A stretch of DNA of 64,000 bases from Trinickia sp. Y13 (GCF_029522115.1 NZ_JAKWFK010000001.1:1-64000); one strand, 5' to 3'. Positions 17,515 to 27,505 are shown, counted from the first letter of the stretch. The notes: generated by a model from the letters alone, not told the origin. Numbers and translations: made by a program.

Positions 17515-18228
17515 ATGAAAAGCTGGGCCGAGGAACTGCTGCACGAGTTGAATCACACGAGCTCCGATGCGGAGATTTTCAGCAAGATCGCGGTGGCCGC
17601 GCGGGGCTTGGGCTTCGAGTTCTGTGCGTATGGCTTGCGCGCGCCGTGGCCGCTATCGAAGCCGAAGACGCGGTTGCTGAGCAACTACCCCGAAGCGTGG
17701 AAGCGGCGCTATCAGGAAGCGCGCTACGACGAAATCGATCCGACCGTGCAGCATGCGCGGCGCTCGCAAGCGCCGATCGTCTGGAACGATGCGCTTTTTA
17801 GCGGCGTGCCGCAGCTGTGGCGAGAGGCGCAGTCGTACGGGTTGCGCTATGGCTGGGCGCAATCGGCGTTCGACAGTTGCGGCGTAGGCGGCATGCTCAC
17901 CCTCGCGCGTTCGCGCGATCCGCTCACGAGCGAAGAGCTCGCCGAGAGCGAAGTCAAGATGCGGTGGCTCGTGAGCACCGCGCACTTATCGCTCAAGCGC
18001 GCACTGATGCCGACGTTGATGGACGATCCCGAACGCGGGTTGACCGATCGCGAGGTCGAAGTGCTGAAGTGGGCCGCCGATGGCAAGACGTCCGGCGAGA
18101 TTTCGAAGATTCTCGTGATCTCGGTCGATACCGTCAATTTCCACGTGAAGAACGCGGTGACGAAGCTGAAGACCACGAATAAGACGGCCGCCGTCGTGCG
18201 CGCAGCGATGCTCGGTTTGCTTCAGTAA
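17515..18228 (+). CDS. LuxR-type acyl-homoserine-lactone-responsive regulator (solo)
   Basis: 237 aa. The N-terminal autoinducer-binding domain keeps the residues conserved in TraR/LuxR: W62, Y66, D75-P76 and W90, at the same mutual spacing as TraR W57/Y61/D70-P71/W85, plus glycines at 123-126. The C-terminal GerE-type HTH (LTDREVEVLKWAADGKTSGEI) keeps the invariant Glu, Leu and Gly. It should therefore bind an acyl-homoserine lactone and DNA. No luxI-type synthase lies anywhere in the window, so locally it is a solo. AGGAGG-type ribosome binding site (ACAAGGAGGCATAA) 4 nt before the ATG. A terminator follows. Confidence 0.92.
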   Translation: MKSWAEELLHELNHTSSDAEIFSKIAVAARGLGFEFCAYGLRAPWPLSKPKTRLLSNYPEAWKRRYQEARYDEIDPTVQHARRSQAPIVWNDALFSGVPQLWREAQSYGLRYGWAQSAFDSCGVGGMLTLARSRDPLTSEELAESEVKMRWLVSTAHLSLKRALMPTLMDDPERGLTDREVEVLKWAADGKTSGEISKILVISVDTVNFHVKNAVTKLKTTNKTAAVVRAAMLGLLQ

Positions 18229-18358
18229 CGTTGCCGGGCGCGGAATTTTCATGCCATTTAATTAAGAATTTCGCAATCGATACGTAATTGATCTGCAAAG
18301 CGTTCAATGCGCCCCACCTATAGGTACCCCATGCCGCGCTAATACGATTCTCTGCGGA

Positions 18359-18410
18359 CCGCCGCGACGAAAGCCGGGGGATATGGCTTTCCGCGGCGGT
18401 ATGGCGTTTT
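18359..18410 (+). terminator. Terminator of the luxR gene
   Basis: An 8-bp plus 7-bp stem with a 2-nt bulge (CCGCCGCG..GAAAGCC / GGCTTTC-CGCGGCGG) and a 9-nt loop is followed by TATGGCGTTTTAG. It lies between luxR and the convergent ABC ATPase gene. Confidence 0.75.
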
Positions 18411-19113
18411 AGAGGGAAGCGGGCAACGCCGGCCAGGCGGGTGCACTACAGGCGTCCGATCGGCATAGGCGTCCGGCGTCGAGCCGATAGGCTTGTTCGC
18501 CAGGCCACGCGATTGGCGTCGCATTGCGTTGCGCGATCACCACAGCCGTTCCCTCTCCGGCCAGCTCCGCCCCGAGATCCGCTACGCGTTCGGCCTCGAG
18601 CGGAGCCAGCGCGTCGAATGGGTCGTCGAGCAGCAATAGGCGCGGCCGCGACATCAGCGCACGCGCGATCGCCAGCAACTGGCGCTCGCCGTTGGTGAGG
18701 CGGCTCGCGCTTTGGCGGGCGCAGGTGTGCAAGAACGGAAAGCGCGCCGTGAGGCGCGCCGCGTCGGCCTCGATACGCGGCCGGTCGGTCTCGCGCCATA
18801 CGCCGGCGAGAAGATTGTCGCGCACCGAGAGCGAGCTGAAGAGCAAACGATTGTGCGGCACATAAGCGATGCCGCGCGCAAGCAACTCGTTCGGGCGTTT
18901 GCGCCGGATGTCTTCGCCGTCGAGACGGATCGCGCCGCGCTTGGGCCGGACGAGACCCGCTATCGTCATCAGCAGCGTGGTCTTGCCGGCGCCTCCCGGC
19001 CCCAGCACGTAGGCGAGGCTGCCCGAGAACAGGGCGAAGGAGACATCGTCTAGTACGTCGCTCTTGCCGTAGCCGGCGGCGAGCGATTCGATCTGCAGCA
19101 GCGGCATGCGCAT
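18409..19113 (-). CDS. LivF-like ABC transporter ATPase, orphan and divergent
   Basis: 234 aa, LivF length. Walker A GPGGAGKTT (38-46), signature LTNGE (139-143, in place of LSGGE), Walker B LLLLDDP (159-165) with Asp164 where the catalytic Glu is normal, and H87 at the Q-loop position where LivF has Glu (YVPEGR). These changes suggest weakened or altered ATP hydrolysis. No permease, second ATPase or binding protein lies beside it; the only LivK-type protein in the window is 20 kb away. GAGGTGA lies 6 nt before the ATG. It may form a unit with the LysR gene upstream (133 bp). Function is uncertain. Confidence 0.82.
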   Translation of the reverse strand: MRMPLLQIESLAAGYGKSDVLDDVSFALFSGSLAYVLGPGGAGKTTLLMTIAGLVRPKRGAIRLDGEDIRRKRPNELLARGIAYVPHNRLLFSSLSVRDNLLAGVWRETDRPRIEADAARLTARFPFLHTCARQSASRLTNGERQLLAIARALMSRPRLLLLDDPFDALAPLEAERVADLGAELAGEGTAVVIAQRNATPIAWPGEQAYRLDAGRLCRSDACSAPAWPALPASL

Positions 19114-19246
19114 CGGGTGTCACCTCGGGAGTGTTCACCCGGCGCGTCGTGGTTGGCGCCGGATGCGGACGCCGTCGATTTCACCCGCCGTCCGATCCGA
19201 CCACAACTACCACAAATAGTGGGATGGGGTCTGCCCGTGCGCATGC

Positions 19247-20305
19247 CTACGAGAGCGCCGCGCGCTCGGCGGCCGATGCCGCCTCGCTCGCGCGCGCTGC
19301 GGCGCTGGCGCCCAAGTACGGCGGCACGGCGGTCGCGGCCGGCGGGCAAGGAGAAACGGCGGCGCGCGGGGAGTGGCCGGCCACAGGGGGACGCTCCGCG
19401 GGGGGCGCCGGCAAGTGCGCTTGCTCGGCCAGCCACTGGGCGACGTCGCGCACTTCCTGCCGGGCGAGCGCCTCGCCTTGCACGATCCAGTAGGCGTACG
19501 CGCCTGCGCGGTTTTTGCCCGCGCTCAGCGCCACCAGCCTCCCATCGTCGATCAGCGGTTGCACGAGATCGGCTGTTCCTAGCGCGATGCCTTGACCGGC
19601 GAGCGCCGCTTGTACGACTTGGTCGTACTGATCGAAGTGCAGGATGCTGCGTGGCCTGGCCTCGCTCAAACCGAGCGCCGCCAGGTGATCGGACCACCGC
19701 GCGAGCGGCCGGCGCAAGGCGTCGAACTCGAGCAGCGCATGACGCCCGAGCGCATCGGCGTCGAGCCGGTCGAGCGCCAGCGACGGGTGCGCGACAGCGA
19801 TGAGCGTGTCGTCGAACAGGCGCGTCGCCCCCGGCGGCGGGTTGGCTGCGCTCGCATAACGAAGCGCCAGGTCGATCCCCTCCGTGCGCAGATCGAGCGG
19901 TTTGTCGTTGGCCGCGACGCGCACGTCCAACTCCGGATAGCGGCGCTGCAGCTCGGACAGCCGCGGCAGCAGCCACAGGGCGGTCGCGCCGATGCTCGCC
20001 GTGACCGTCACCGGCTGCCGCTCGGCTGGCCGCGTGATCGTCTCGAAGGCGTCCTGCAGTTGGCGCACGACGCTATCGGCCGTGCGGAACAAACGCTCGC
20101 CGGCCTGCGTGAAAGAGATCGAGCGATAGCCGCGGTGGAACAGCGGCACGCCGAGCGCATCTTCGAGCGAATGAATTTGCCGGCTGACGGCGGATTGGGT
20201 CAGACATAAGTCCTCGGCCGCGAGTGTGACGCTCATGCGGCGGCCGACGGCGACGAAGCCGCGGATCAGATCGAGCGGTGCTAGTCGAACGAGAGGCGTT
20301 GCCAT
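19247..20305 (-). CDS. LysR-family regulator, GcvA-like
   Basis: 352 aa from ATG 20305. The HTH occupies residues about 8-65 (LDLIRGFVAVGRRMSVTLAA, SAVSRQIHSLEDALGVPLF). The effector domain has ASIGATALWLLPRLSELQRRY and GIDLALRYASA, typical of the GcvA/AmpR-like branch. The last 60 residues are a low-complexity Ala/Pro tail, unusual for LysR proteins. A start at 20416 is rejected because the extra 37 residues precede the normal family start. The target is unknown; the LivF-like gene follows on the same strand. Confidence 0.9.
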   Translation of the reverse strand: MATPLVRLAPLDLIRGFVAVGRRMSVTLAAEDLCLTQSAVSRQIHSLEDALGVPLFHRGYRSISFTQAGERLFRTADSVVRQLQDAFETITRPAERQPVTVTASIGATALWLLPRLSELQRRYPELDVRVAANDKPLDLRTEGIDLALRYASAANPPPGATRLFDDTLIAVAHPSLALDRLDADALGRHALLEFDALRRPLARWSDHLAALGLSEARPRSILHFDQYDQVVQAALAGQGIALGTADLVQPLIDDGRLVALSAGKNRAGAYAYWIVQGEALARQEVRDVAQWLAEQAHLPAPPAERPPVAGHSPRAAVSPCPPAATAVPPYLGASAAARASEAASAAERAALS

Positions 20306-20778
20306 GCGATTACCCCATGCAAAAGTTGCGGGAAGAACACGAAGCCGAAGCCGGGCGCACGGTCCAATCGGATCTTTTCGGCGGGCGGCCGGCGGGCGCG
20401 GGTGCACGCTCGCCAAAATGCATTCGGTCGTGCCGGATTTAAGCCATTCTTATGCGGATCCGTAACTGATAGCTTTGGTAGGCGCTTGGTCGGCCAGCAC
20501 TAGGCTCGGGCGCGGCCGGTGCGGGAAAGGGGCGCGGTTGCGCGAGAGCCGCCGTGCAGCGGGCGGTCGAAGAAAAGGAGGAGAGGCCGCGAGGGTGCGC
20601 AGAGGCAAACTCGGGAGACGGCGGCGTCGAATCAAAGAACTTACGGGACAGGACAGCGGGCAATATCGACGAAAAGGCCGCGGGTGGACCGTTCGAAAGC
20701 GGCGGCCGATGCGTGCCTCGCGCGCCGCGGCGGCGTGCACGCGCACGCGCTAGCCGCTTTGCGCGCAGGGAAAACCTA
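20306..20778. other. 473-bp region without a supported gene
   Basis: Contains the upstream region of the LysR gene and a purine-rich tract (about 20515-20650). Open frames on both strands are Arg/Ala/Pro-rich and resemble no protein family. No clear terminator or repeat was seen. Confidence 0.5.
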
Positions 20779-21075
20779 TCAGCGCTCGCTGCCGCCGTCG
20801 GGGCCGTTTTCGTCGGATTCGCTGCGGACCGCATCCGCGAAGCGAGCGAGCGCGGCAAGCGACCCGCTCACGCTGACGTACTGCTCTCGGCCGATCTTCG
20901 CATCGAGCAGCACTGCCATGCCCGATTCGCGTGCGAGTTCGATAAGGTCCATTCGCTGTCGTGGTGCATGCATCTTGTTCATGGTCGAAGGAAAATCGCT
21001 CGGGATGCCGGGGACCGGCGCGCCAGCCGCTTCGTGAGCACGTTCGCTCATGAGGCGCGTTGGCGCTGCGCCCAT
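20779..21075 (-). CDS. Small conserved-type protein divergent from the hut operon
   Basis: 98 aa from ATG 21075 (AAGG upstream), or 67 aa from ATG 20982. The core (DLIELARESGMAVLLDAKIG, then REQYVSVSGSLAALARFADA) has the look of a small alpha/beta protein; I recall similar short hypothetical proteins in Burkholderia but cannot name a function. The acidic tail SESDENGPDGGSER is probably disordered. A GTCTAGAC palindrome of HutC type lies 123 bp upstream of the start, in the gap shared with hutH, so co-regulation with histidine use is possible. Confidence 0.6.
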   Translation of the reverse strand: MGAAPTRLMSERAHEAAGAPVPGIPSDFPSTMNKMHAPRQRMDLIELARESGMAVLLDAKIGREQYVSVSGSLAALARFADAVRSESDENGPDGGSER

Positions 21076-21197
21076 CCCGCCTTCGATGAAGCACGACCCG
21101 TTCCCGCCGCTGTCTTCGCGGTGTCTTTCTGTTTTCGTCGCCGCTTTCGTGCCGGTGCGCCTTTGGATTGCCCGTTCGTCGGGTCGTTCAGACCGAT

Positions 21198-21209
21198 TTG
21201 TCTAGACAA
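21198..21209. promoter_or_regulatory. Candidate HutC operator 1
   Basis: TTGTCTAGACAA is a perfect 12-bp palindrome. Its core GTCTAGAC fits the GTMTAKAC consensus of the HutC subfamily of GntR regulators. It sits 202 bp upstream of operator 2, centre to centre, and nearer to the divergent small gene than to hutH. Confidence 0.5.
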
Positions 21210-21399
21210 CATCGACGCGCGCCGGTAATCGAATGCGTCTGCTCGCCGGCCGCGCCATTCGTCACCCAAATCTCCCTTGTTTCCCTGCTTGGTAAGGGAT
21301 TCCGTCGGGTTTGGCGATTCGTGAAAGTCGCGGTCGTGCCACGGGCGTAGCCGAATCTCATCTAGTGGAAATCCCTAATAATTCCGCGATAAAAACGAG

Positions 21400-21411
21400 T
21401 TGTATATACAA
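21400..21411. promoter_or_regulatory. Candidate HutC operator 2 at the hut promoter
   Basis: TTGTATATACAA is a perfect 12-bp palindrome with core GTATATAC, again fitting GTMTAKAC and close to hut operators described in Pseudomonas and enterics. It lies about 90 bp before hutH in an AT-rich stretch (21361-21415) and overlaps a possible -10 element (TATATA). The rest of the 420-bp gap before hutH shows no gene. Confidence 0.7.
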
Positions 21412-21497
21412 GATGGCCGCACTAGACTCGCTGTCAAGCCGGAGTCGATCGCTGCGACTCGCCGCAAAACGCAGAAGACAAACACAGGATGCTTCCC

Positions 21498-23033
21498 ATG
21501 ATGATTCTTACGCCTGGCCATTTGACGCTCCCTCAACTGCGCCGCATTGCGCGCGAGCGCGTCACGCTGACGCTCGATCCTGCCAGCCGCCCCGTGATCG
21601 ATGCCGGCGCGAAAGCAGTCGCGGATATCGCGGCCAAGGGCGAGCCCGCTTATGGCATCAACACCGGGTTCGGCCGGTTGGCGAGCACGCACATCGCGCA
21701 CGACCAGCTCGAACTATTGCAACGCAATCTCGTGCTCTCGCATGCGGTGGGCGTCGGCGATCCCATGGCCGCGCCAGTCGTGCGGCTCTTGATCGCCTTG
21801 AAGCTCTCCAGCCTCGGCCGCGGGCATTCGGGCATCCGCGGCGAAGTCATGGATGCGCTCGTGACGCTGTTCAACGCCGACGTCCTGCCGATCATTCCGA
21901 TCAAGGGGTCGGTCGGCGCATCGGGCGATCTCGCGCCCCTCGCACATATGTCGGCGACGCTGCTCGGCATCGGTGAAGTCACGGCGCGCGGCGAGCGCAT
22001 GAGCGCCGCCGAAGGCCTGAAGCTGGCGGGTCTCGCACCGCTCGCATTGCAAGCGAAAGAGGGACTTGCGCTGCTCAACGGCACCCAGGCCTCGACGGCG
22101 CTCGCGTTGTACAACCTGTTCGCGATCGAGGACTTGTTTCGCACGGGGCTGGTGGCCGGCGCATTGTCGGTGGATGCGGCCGCCGGCTCGGTCAAGCCGT
22201 TCGACGCGCGCATTCACGCATTGCGCGGCCATCGCGGCCAGATCGAATCGGCCGCGGCCTATCGCGCGCTTCTCGACGGTTCGAGCATCAACTTGTCTCA
22301 CCGTGATTGCGGCAAGGTGCAAGACCCGTACAGCTTGCGGTGCCAGCCGCAAGTGATGGGCGCGTGCCTGGACCAGATGCGCCACGCGGCCGACGTGTTG
22401 CTCGTCGAAGCCAATGCCGTCTCCGACAATCCGCTCGTCTTCCCCGATACGGGCGAGGTTCTATCGGGCGGTAACTTCCACGCCGAACCCGTCGCATTCG
22501 CCGCCGACAACCTCGCGCTCGCGGCGGCCGAGATCGGCGCGCTCGCCGAGCGCCGCATCGCGCTGCTGATCGACGCCACCCTATCGGGGCTGCCCCCGTT
22601 CCTCGTCAAAGATGGCGGCGTCAATTCCGGCTTCATGATCGCGCACGTGACGGCTGCCGCGTTGGCGTCGGAGAACAAGACGCTCGCGCATCCGGCGTCG
22701 GTCGATTCGCTGCCCACTTCCGCCAATCAGGAGGATCACGTGTCGATGGCCACCTTCGCGGCGCGCAAGCTCGCCGACATCGCGAGCAACACGGCGCATA
22801 TCTTGGCGATCGAGTTGCTCGCGGCCGCGCAAGGCGTCGATCTGCGTGCGCCGCATCGCACGAGCGCGGCGCTCGAGCGCGTGATGCAAACGGTGCGCAA
22901 GCACGTGCCGCACTACGATTTGGATCGCTATTTCGCACCCGATATCGCGGCCATTACACGGCTGGTCGAAGAAGGCACGATCGCGCAAGCGAGCCCGTTC
23001 TCGTTTCCTTCGGAAGCGAGCGTTGCAGCCTGA
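21498..23033 (+). CDS. hutH: Histidine ammonia-lyase
   Basis: 511 aa. First step of histidine degradation: L-histidine to trans-urocanate and ammonia. The Ala-Ser-Gly triad that cyclises into the MIO cofactor is in [15 protein letters not shown] (ASG at 141-143). [18 protein letters not shown] and [10 protein letters not shown] are family signatures. Start: tandem ATGs at 21498 and 21501 fit family N-termini ([11 protein letters not shown]) and have CAGGA upstream; an ATG at 21489 overlaps that ribosome binding site. First gene of the hut operon; hutC follows after 3 bp. Confidence 0.97.
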   Translation: MMILTPGHLTLPQLRRIARERVTLTLDPASRPVIDAGAKAVADIAAKGEPAYGINTGFGRLASTHIAHDQLELLQRNLVLSHAVGVGDPMAAPVVRLLIALKLSSLGRGHSGIRGEVMDALVTLFNADVLPIIPIKGSVGASGDLAPLAHMSATLLGIGEVTARGERMSAAEGLKLAGLAPLALQAKEGLALLNGTQASTALALYNLFAIEDLFRTGLVAGALSVDAAAGSVKPFDARIHALRGHRGQIESAAAYRALLDGSSINLSHRDCGKVQDPYSLRCQPQVMGACLDQMRHAADVLLVEANAVSDNPLVFPDTGEVLSGGNFHAEPVAFAADNLALAAAEIGALAERRIALLIDATLSGLPPFLVKDGGVNSGFMIAHVTAAALASENKTLAHPASVDSLPTSANQEDHVSMATFAARKLADIASNTAHILAIELLAAAQGVDLRAPHRTSAALERVMQTVRKHVPHYDLDRYFAPDIAAITRLVEEGTIAQASPFSFPSEASVAA

Positions 23034-23036
23034 GCG

Positions 23037-23756
23037 ATGGACCTTGCCAAACCGATGAACGCGAACGCGCCTGCCTACCAGGGCATCAAAGATTTCATCC
23101 TCGAGCGGATTCACTCGGGCGAGTGGGCCGAGGGCGATCTGGTGCCCTCCGAGAACGAGCTCGCGCGCGAGTTCAAAGTGGCGCGCATGACGGTCAATCG
23201 CGCGCTACGCGAGTTGACGGCGGAGCAGGTGCTCACGCGCGTGCAAGGCGCGGGGACCTTCGTCGCGCGGCCCAAGTACGAATCGACGTTGGTGGCCATT
23301 CGCAGTATTTCCGACGAGATTGCCGCGCGCGGCCATCGGTATCGCGCGCAGGTGCTCGAATTGGGCGCGACGGTGGCCAGCGAGGCGCTTGCCGACGAAA
23401 TGCAGATCAAACCCGGCAGCCCCGCGTTTCATTCGCGCGTGCTGCATTTCGAGAACGACGAGCCCGTGCAACTCGAGGCGCGCTGGGTCAATCCGGCCGT
23501 CGCGCCCGAATATGCGCTGCAGGATTTTTCACGCATTACGCCGAACCAATACTTGATGCGCGTTGCACCGCTGCAGCGCGTCGAGTACCGCATCGAGGCC
23601 GCGCTTCCGGACGCCTTCACGACGCGCCAATTGACGATGGACGAGGGCGAGCCGTGCTTGGTGCTGCATCGGCGCACGTGGTCGCGCGAGCAAGTCGCCT
23701 CGGTCGCGGACCTGTGGCACCCCGGCAGCCGTTATCGCTTCACGGGCCATTTCTGA
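23037..23756 (+). CDS. hutC: Histidine utilisation repressor HutC
   Basis: 239 aa GntR-family protein. The winged HTH (about 15-80) has YQGIKDFILERIHSGEWAEG, VPSENELAREFKVARMTVNR and VQGAGTFV. The C-terminal UTRA ligand domain binds urocanate in this family (EDEPVQLEARWVNP-like region, then LTMDEGEPCLVLHRRTWS). It represses hut genes until urocanate accumulates. Likely operators are the GTNTANAC palindromes upstream of hutH. Its ATG lies 3 bp after the hutH stop, suggesting translational coupling. Confidence 0.96.
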   Translation: MDLAKPMNANAPAYQGIKDFILERIHSGEWAEGDLVPSENELAREFKVARMTVNRALRELTAEQVLTRVQGAGTFVARPKYESTLVAIRSISDEIAARGHRYRAQVLELGATVASEALADEMQIKPGSPAFHSRVLHFENDEPVQLEARWVNPAVAPEYALQDFSRITPNQYLMRVAPLQRVEYRIEAALPDAFTTRQLTMDEGEPCLVLHRRTWSREQVASVADLWHPGSRYRFTGHF

Positions 23757-23784
23757 GCGCAAGCCGTCGGTCATCCGCTTGCGC
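23757..23784 (+). other. Inter-cistronic hairpin between hutC and hutU
   Basis: GCGCAAGC and GCTTGCGC form a perfect 8-bp stem with a 12-nt loop directly after the hutC stop. No T-run follows, so it is more likely an RNA-stability or partial-attenuation element than a full terminator. Confidence 0.45.
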
Positions 23785-23828
23785 ACCGCCGTACCTGGAC
23801 CCAACACATGCAGAACGAGAGGACATTC

Positions 23829-25517
23829 ATGAACGATCCGAAACCCTTCGACCCGCGCCTCGACCCGACGCGCACGATCCGCGCGCCGCGCGGAGCCGAG
23901 AAGACGTGCAAAAGCTGGCTGACCGAAGCCGCCTACCGAATGATCCAAAACAACCTCGATGCCGAGGTGGCCGAGCATCCGCATGCGCTCGTCGTCTACG
24001 GCGGTATCGGCCGGGCCGCGCGCAACTGGGATTGCTTCGATCGCATCCTCGCCGCGCTGAAGGATCTCGAAGACGACGAAACGCTGTTGATCCAATCGGG
24101 CAAGCCCGTCGGCGTCTTCCGCACGCACCCGGACGCGCCCCGCGTCCTGCTCGCCAATTCGAACCTCGTTCCCCATTGGGCGACCTGGGAGCATTTTCAC
24201 GAGCTCGATCGCAAAGGTCTCATGATGTACGGCCAGATGACGGCGGGCAGCTGGATCTACATCGGCAGCCAAGGGATCGTGCAAGGCACGTACGAGACGT
24301 TCTACGCCGTCGCCAACCAGCATTTCAACGGCGACCCGTCGGGGCGCTGGATCCTGACCGGAGGCCTCGGCGGCATGGGCGGCGCACAGCCGCTCGCGGC
24401 GACGATGGCGGGCTTTTCGATGATCGCCGTCGAGTGCGATGAAACGCGGATCGATTTTCGCTTGAAGACGCGCTATGTCGACAAGAAGGCCAAGACGCTC
24501 GACGAGGCGCTCGCGATGATCGACGCGGCCAAGGCGAGCGGCAAGCCGGTCTCCGTCGGTCTCGTCGGCAATGCGGTCGATGTGTTCGAAGCCTGCGTGA
24601 CGCGCGGCGTCACGCCCGATTGCGTGACCGATCAGACGAGCGCGCACGATCCCATCAACGGCTATCTGCCGCAGGGATGGAGCATCGAGCAATGGCGCGA
24701 ACGGCAAAAGACCGATCCGCAGAGCATCGTCGCGCCGGCGAAGCAATCGATGGCAAGACAAGTGCGCGCGATGCTGACGCTTCAGGAGCGCGGGGCCGCG
24801 ACGCTCGACTACGGCAACAACATTCGGCAGATGGCGCAGGACATGGGCGTGGCCAACGCCTTCGATTTCCCGGGCTTCGTGCCGGCCTATATCCGGCCGC
24901 TCTTTTGCGAAGGCAAGGGGCCGTTTCGCTGGGTGGCGCTCTCGGGCGATCCGCAGGATATCTACAAGACCGACGCGAAGGTCAAGGAGTTGATTCCCGA
25001 CGACCCTCATCTGCACAACTGGCTCGACATGGCGCGCGAGCGCATCGCGTTCCAAGGATTGCCCGCGCGCATTTGCTGGGTGGGCGTCAAGGATCGTTAT
25101 CGCTTGGGGCTCGCTTTCAACGAAATGGTCAAGCGCGGCGAATTGAAGGCGCCGATCGTGATCGGCCGCGATCACCTCGATACGGGTTCCGTTGCGAGCC
25201 CGAACCGTGAAACGGAAGCGATGAAGGACGGCTCGGATGCGGTGAGCGATTGGCCGCTGCTCAATGCGCTGCTCAACACGGCCGGTGGCGCGACCTGGGT
25301 GTCGATCCATCACGGCGGCGGCGTGGGGATGGGTTTCAGTCAGCATGCGGGGGTGGTCATCGTCTGCGACGGCACCGATGCGGCCGCGCGGCGTATCGAG
25401 CGCGTGCTCTTCAACGATCCCGCCACCGGCATCATGCGGCATGCCGACGCCGGCTACGATCTGGCGTGCGCGACTGCGCGCGAGGTCGGGCTGAAGCTGC
25501 CCATGCTCGGGCGTTGA
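23829..25517 (+). CDS. hutU: Urocanate hydratase
   Basis: 562 aa. Converts urocanate to 4-imidazolone-5-propionate with tightly bound NAD+. Characteristic segments are [48 protein letters not shown] (the Gly-rich NAD site), and [16 protein letters not shown], which holds the conserved Cys. The ATG at 23829 is chosen for the GAGAGGA 6 nt upstream. It lies 72 bp after hutC with a hairpin between. Confidence 0.97.
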   Translation: MNDPKPFDPRLDPTRTIRAPRGAEKTCKSWLTEAAYRMIQNNLDAEVAEHPHALVVYGGIGRAARNWDCFDRILAALKDLEDDETLLIQSGKPVGVFRTHPDAPRVLLANSNLVPHWATWEHFHELDRKGLMMYGQMTAGSWIYIGSQGIVQGTYETFYAVANQHFNGDPSGRWILTGGLGGMGGAQPLAATMAGFSMIAVECDETRIDFRLKTRYVDKKAKTLDEALAMIDAAKASGKPVSVGLVGNAVDVFEACVTRGVTPDCVTDQTSAHDPINGYLPQGWSIEQWRERQKTDPQSIVAPAKQSMARQVRAMLTLQERGAATLDYGNNIRQMAQDMGVANAFDFPGFVPAYIRPLFCEGKGPFRWVALSGDPQDIYKTDAKVKELIPDDPHLHNWLDMARERIAFQGLPARICWVGVKDRYRLGLAFNEMVKRGELKAPIVIGRDHLDTGSVASPNRETEAMKDGSDAVSDWPLLNALLNTAGGATWVSIHHGGGVGMGFSQHAGVVIVCDGTDAAARRIERVLFNDPATGIMRHADAGYDLACATAREVGLKLPMLGR

Positions 25518-25522
25518 TACCC

Positions 25523-26200
25523 ATGCCGGCCCATGTTCATCCGGCGGGGCATGCGGCCTGCGGTGCGGCGGCGCGCGCGTGGCCGCGCGTCGTGCGCGGC
25601 ACGTCGTTGACGGCTGCGCCTTGGAAGAATGGCGGCGGCCTCACGCGCGAAATCGCCGCTTATCCGGTCGGGGCGAGCCTCGACACGTTCGTTTGGCGAG
25701 TCAGCGTCGCCGAGGTCGAGCGCTCCGGTCCGTTCTCGCAGTTTCCGGGCGTCGACCGGACCCTCGTTTTGCTTGCGGGCGCGGGGATGCATCTTAGCCA
25801 AGCGCACGGCGCGACGCTCGGGCTTACTCAGCCGCTGGCGCTCGCGCGCTTCGATGGTGCGGCGGCGCTCGATGCGCAACTCGTCGATGGCGCGACGCGC
25901 GATTTCAACTTGATGGTTCGGCGCGACCGCGCGCATGCTTCGCTCGAGCTTTGGGAAGGCGCGCGTGCGAACCGACGCGTGCTCGATGCGGATGCGGCGC
26001 TCGTGTTTTGCGCAAGCGGCGCGCTCGACGTTCGGCTCGAACGGGGCGCGCCTGCTACTGAGCCCGGTGCACTCTCGGCGTCTCGATCGCAGTTCGAACT
26101 ATCGCCGATGGATACGATCGTGCTGGATGCGGCGCACGGCGTTGCGTGCGAGGTGAAGGGCGGCGGCGTCGCGATCGTCGTGTGCGTGCGCTATGTTTGA
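25523..26200 (+). CDS. hutD: HutD family protein
   Basis: 225 aa. Cupin-like bicupin fold of the HutD family, recognised by the N-terminal [17 protein letters not shown] motif, [10 protein letters not shown] and [13 protein letters not shown], and by its place between hutU and hutI. The biochemical role is not established; work in Pseudomonas suggests it limits hut activity, perhaps by binding a pathway intermediate. The ATG is 5 bp after the hutU stop. Confidence 0.92.
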   Translation: MPAHVHPAGHAACGAAARAWPRVVRGTSLTAAPWKNGGGLTREIAAYPVGASLDTFVWRVSVAEVERSGPFSQFPGVDRTLVLLAGAGMHLSQAHGATLGLTQPLALARFDGAAALDAQLVDGATRDFNLMVRRDRAHASLELWEGARANRRVLDADAALVFCASGALDVRLERGAPATEPGALSASRSQFELSPMDTIVLDAAHGVACEVKGGGVAIVVCVRYV

Positions 26201-26238
26201 ACCGCGTGGCGTTTTCGGCCGATGTCTATGAGAAAGTC

Positions 26239-27504
26239 ATGAGCGATCTGGTTTGGCAGCACTTGAATCTGTGTGCAAGCGGCGATCCGGACGACACGAT
26301 CGTCGACGCCGCGCTGGCCGTGCGTGACGGCCGCATCGCCTGGCTTGGCGCCGCTCGGGAATTGCCGCGCGAATATTCCGCTTGGCCGCGCGAGGCCCTG
26401 GGCGGCGCTTGGGTCACGCCGAGTCTCGTCGATTGTCATACGCACCTCGTATACGGCGGCAACCGCGCCGACGAGTTCGCGCTCAGGCTTGCGGGTGCGA
26501 GCTACGAAGAGATCGCGCGGCGCGGAGGCGGCATTCTCTCGACGGTGCGCGCTACGCGCGAGGCCGATGAGGACGCGCTATTCGCTTCGGCCGCCGCGCG
26601 CTTGGAGCCGCTATTGGCGGAAGGCGTCGGCGCCATCGAAATCAAGTCTGGCTACGGGCTCGAACTGAATGCCGAGCGCAAGATGCTGCGCGTCGCGCGC
26701 GCACTCGCGCGTCGTTATCCGGTTTCGATCTACACGACGTTTCTCGGCGCCCATGCGTTGCCGCAGGAATATGCCGGGCGCGCCGACGCCTACATCGACG
26801 AAGTATGCGAGCGGATGCTGCCTGCGCTGGCCGACGAGGGACTCGTCGATGCCGTCGACGTTTTTTGCGAGCGCATCGGTTTCACGCTGGCCCAGAGCGA
26901 GCGTGTGTTCGAGGCGGCGGCGCGCCGCGGCTTGCCGGTCAAGATGCATGCCGAGCAATTGAGCCTCGCGGGCGGCGCGGCGCTCGCGGCGCGTTACCGC
27001 GCGCTGTCGGCCGATCATCTCGAGTTTCTCGACGAAGCGGGTGTCCAGGCGATGAAAGTGGCGGGCACCGTCGCCGTGCTGCTACCGGGCGCCTACTACT
27101 TCATTCGCGAAACGCAGTTGCCCCCCATCGATTTGCTGCGCCGCCACGGCGTGCCGATCGCGCTCGCGACCGACAGCAACCCGGGCACCTCGCCGGCCAC
27201 CTCGTTGCTCGCGATGCTCAATCTGGGCTGCACGCTGTTTCGTTTGACGTTGCCCGAAGTGTTGCAAGGCGTCACGTGCCACGCAGCGCGCGCGCTTGGG
27301 CAAAGCGAGCGTCATGGTCGACTTGCGCCGGGGCGGCCGGCGGACTTCGTGGTTTGGCAGGTCGGCAGCTTGGCCGAACTCGCCTACTGGATCGGTCGGC
27401 CGCTCGCTGGTCGTGTGGTGCGCGCCGGCGCGACCATCTATCGCGCCCCCACGGCGCCGTGGCTGCGCACCGACGAGCGAGCGGCTTTCCCCGAAGGAGC
27501 TTGA
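26239..27504 (+). CDS. hutI: Imidazolonepropionase
   Basis: 421 aa amidohydrolase that opens imidazolone propionate to N-formimidoyl-L-glutamate. Metal ligands are in [13 protein letters not shown] (HxH), KMHAEQLS and [27 protein letters not shown] is a family signature. The ATG at 26239 is preceded by GAGAAAG; a longer reading from 26146 overlaps hutD in another frame and is rejected. The gene ends 1 bp before the hutF GTG. Confidence 0.96.
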   Translation: MSDLVWQHLNLCASGDPDDTIVDAALAVRDGRIAWLGAARELPREYSAWPREALGGAWVTPSLVDCHTHLVYGGNRADEFALRLAGASYEEIARRGGGILSTVRATREADEDALFASAAARLEPLLAEGVGAIEIKSGYGLELNAERKMLRVARALARRYPVSIYTTFLGAHALPQEYAGRADAYIDEVCERMLPALADEGLVDAVDVFCERIGFTLAQSERVFEAAARRGLPVKMHAEQLSLAGGAALAARYRALSADHLEFLDEAGVQAMKVAGTVAVLLPGAYYFIRETQLPPIDLLRRHGVPIALATDSNPGTSPATSLLAMLNLGCTLFRLTLPEVLQGVTCHAARALGQSERHGRLAPGRPADFVVWQVGSLAELAYWIGRPLAGRVVRAGATIYRAPTAPWLRTDERAAFPEGA

Positions 27505-27505
27505 T

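Noticed and set aside
18316-18325. ACCTATAGGT palindrome after luxR, considered as a lux box
   Set aside because: Only 10 bp and lacks the 18-20 bp dyad of known lux/cep boxes; it sits downstream of luxR.
23529-25442. Open frame of 637 codons on the minus strand
   Set aside because: Antisense to hutC and hutU; Arg/Asp-rich shadow with no domain.
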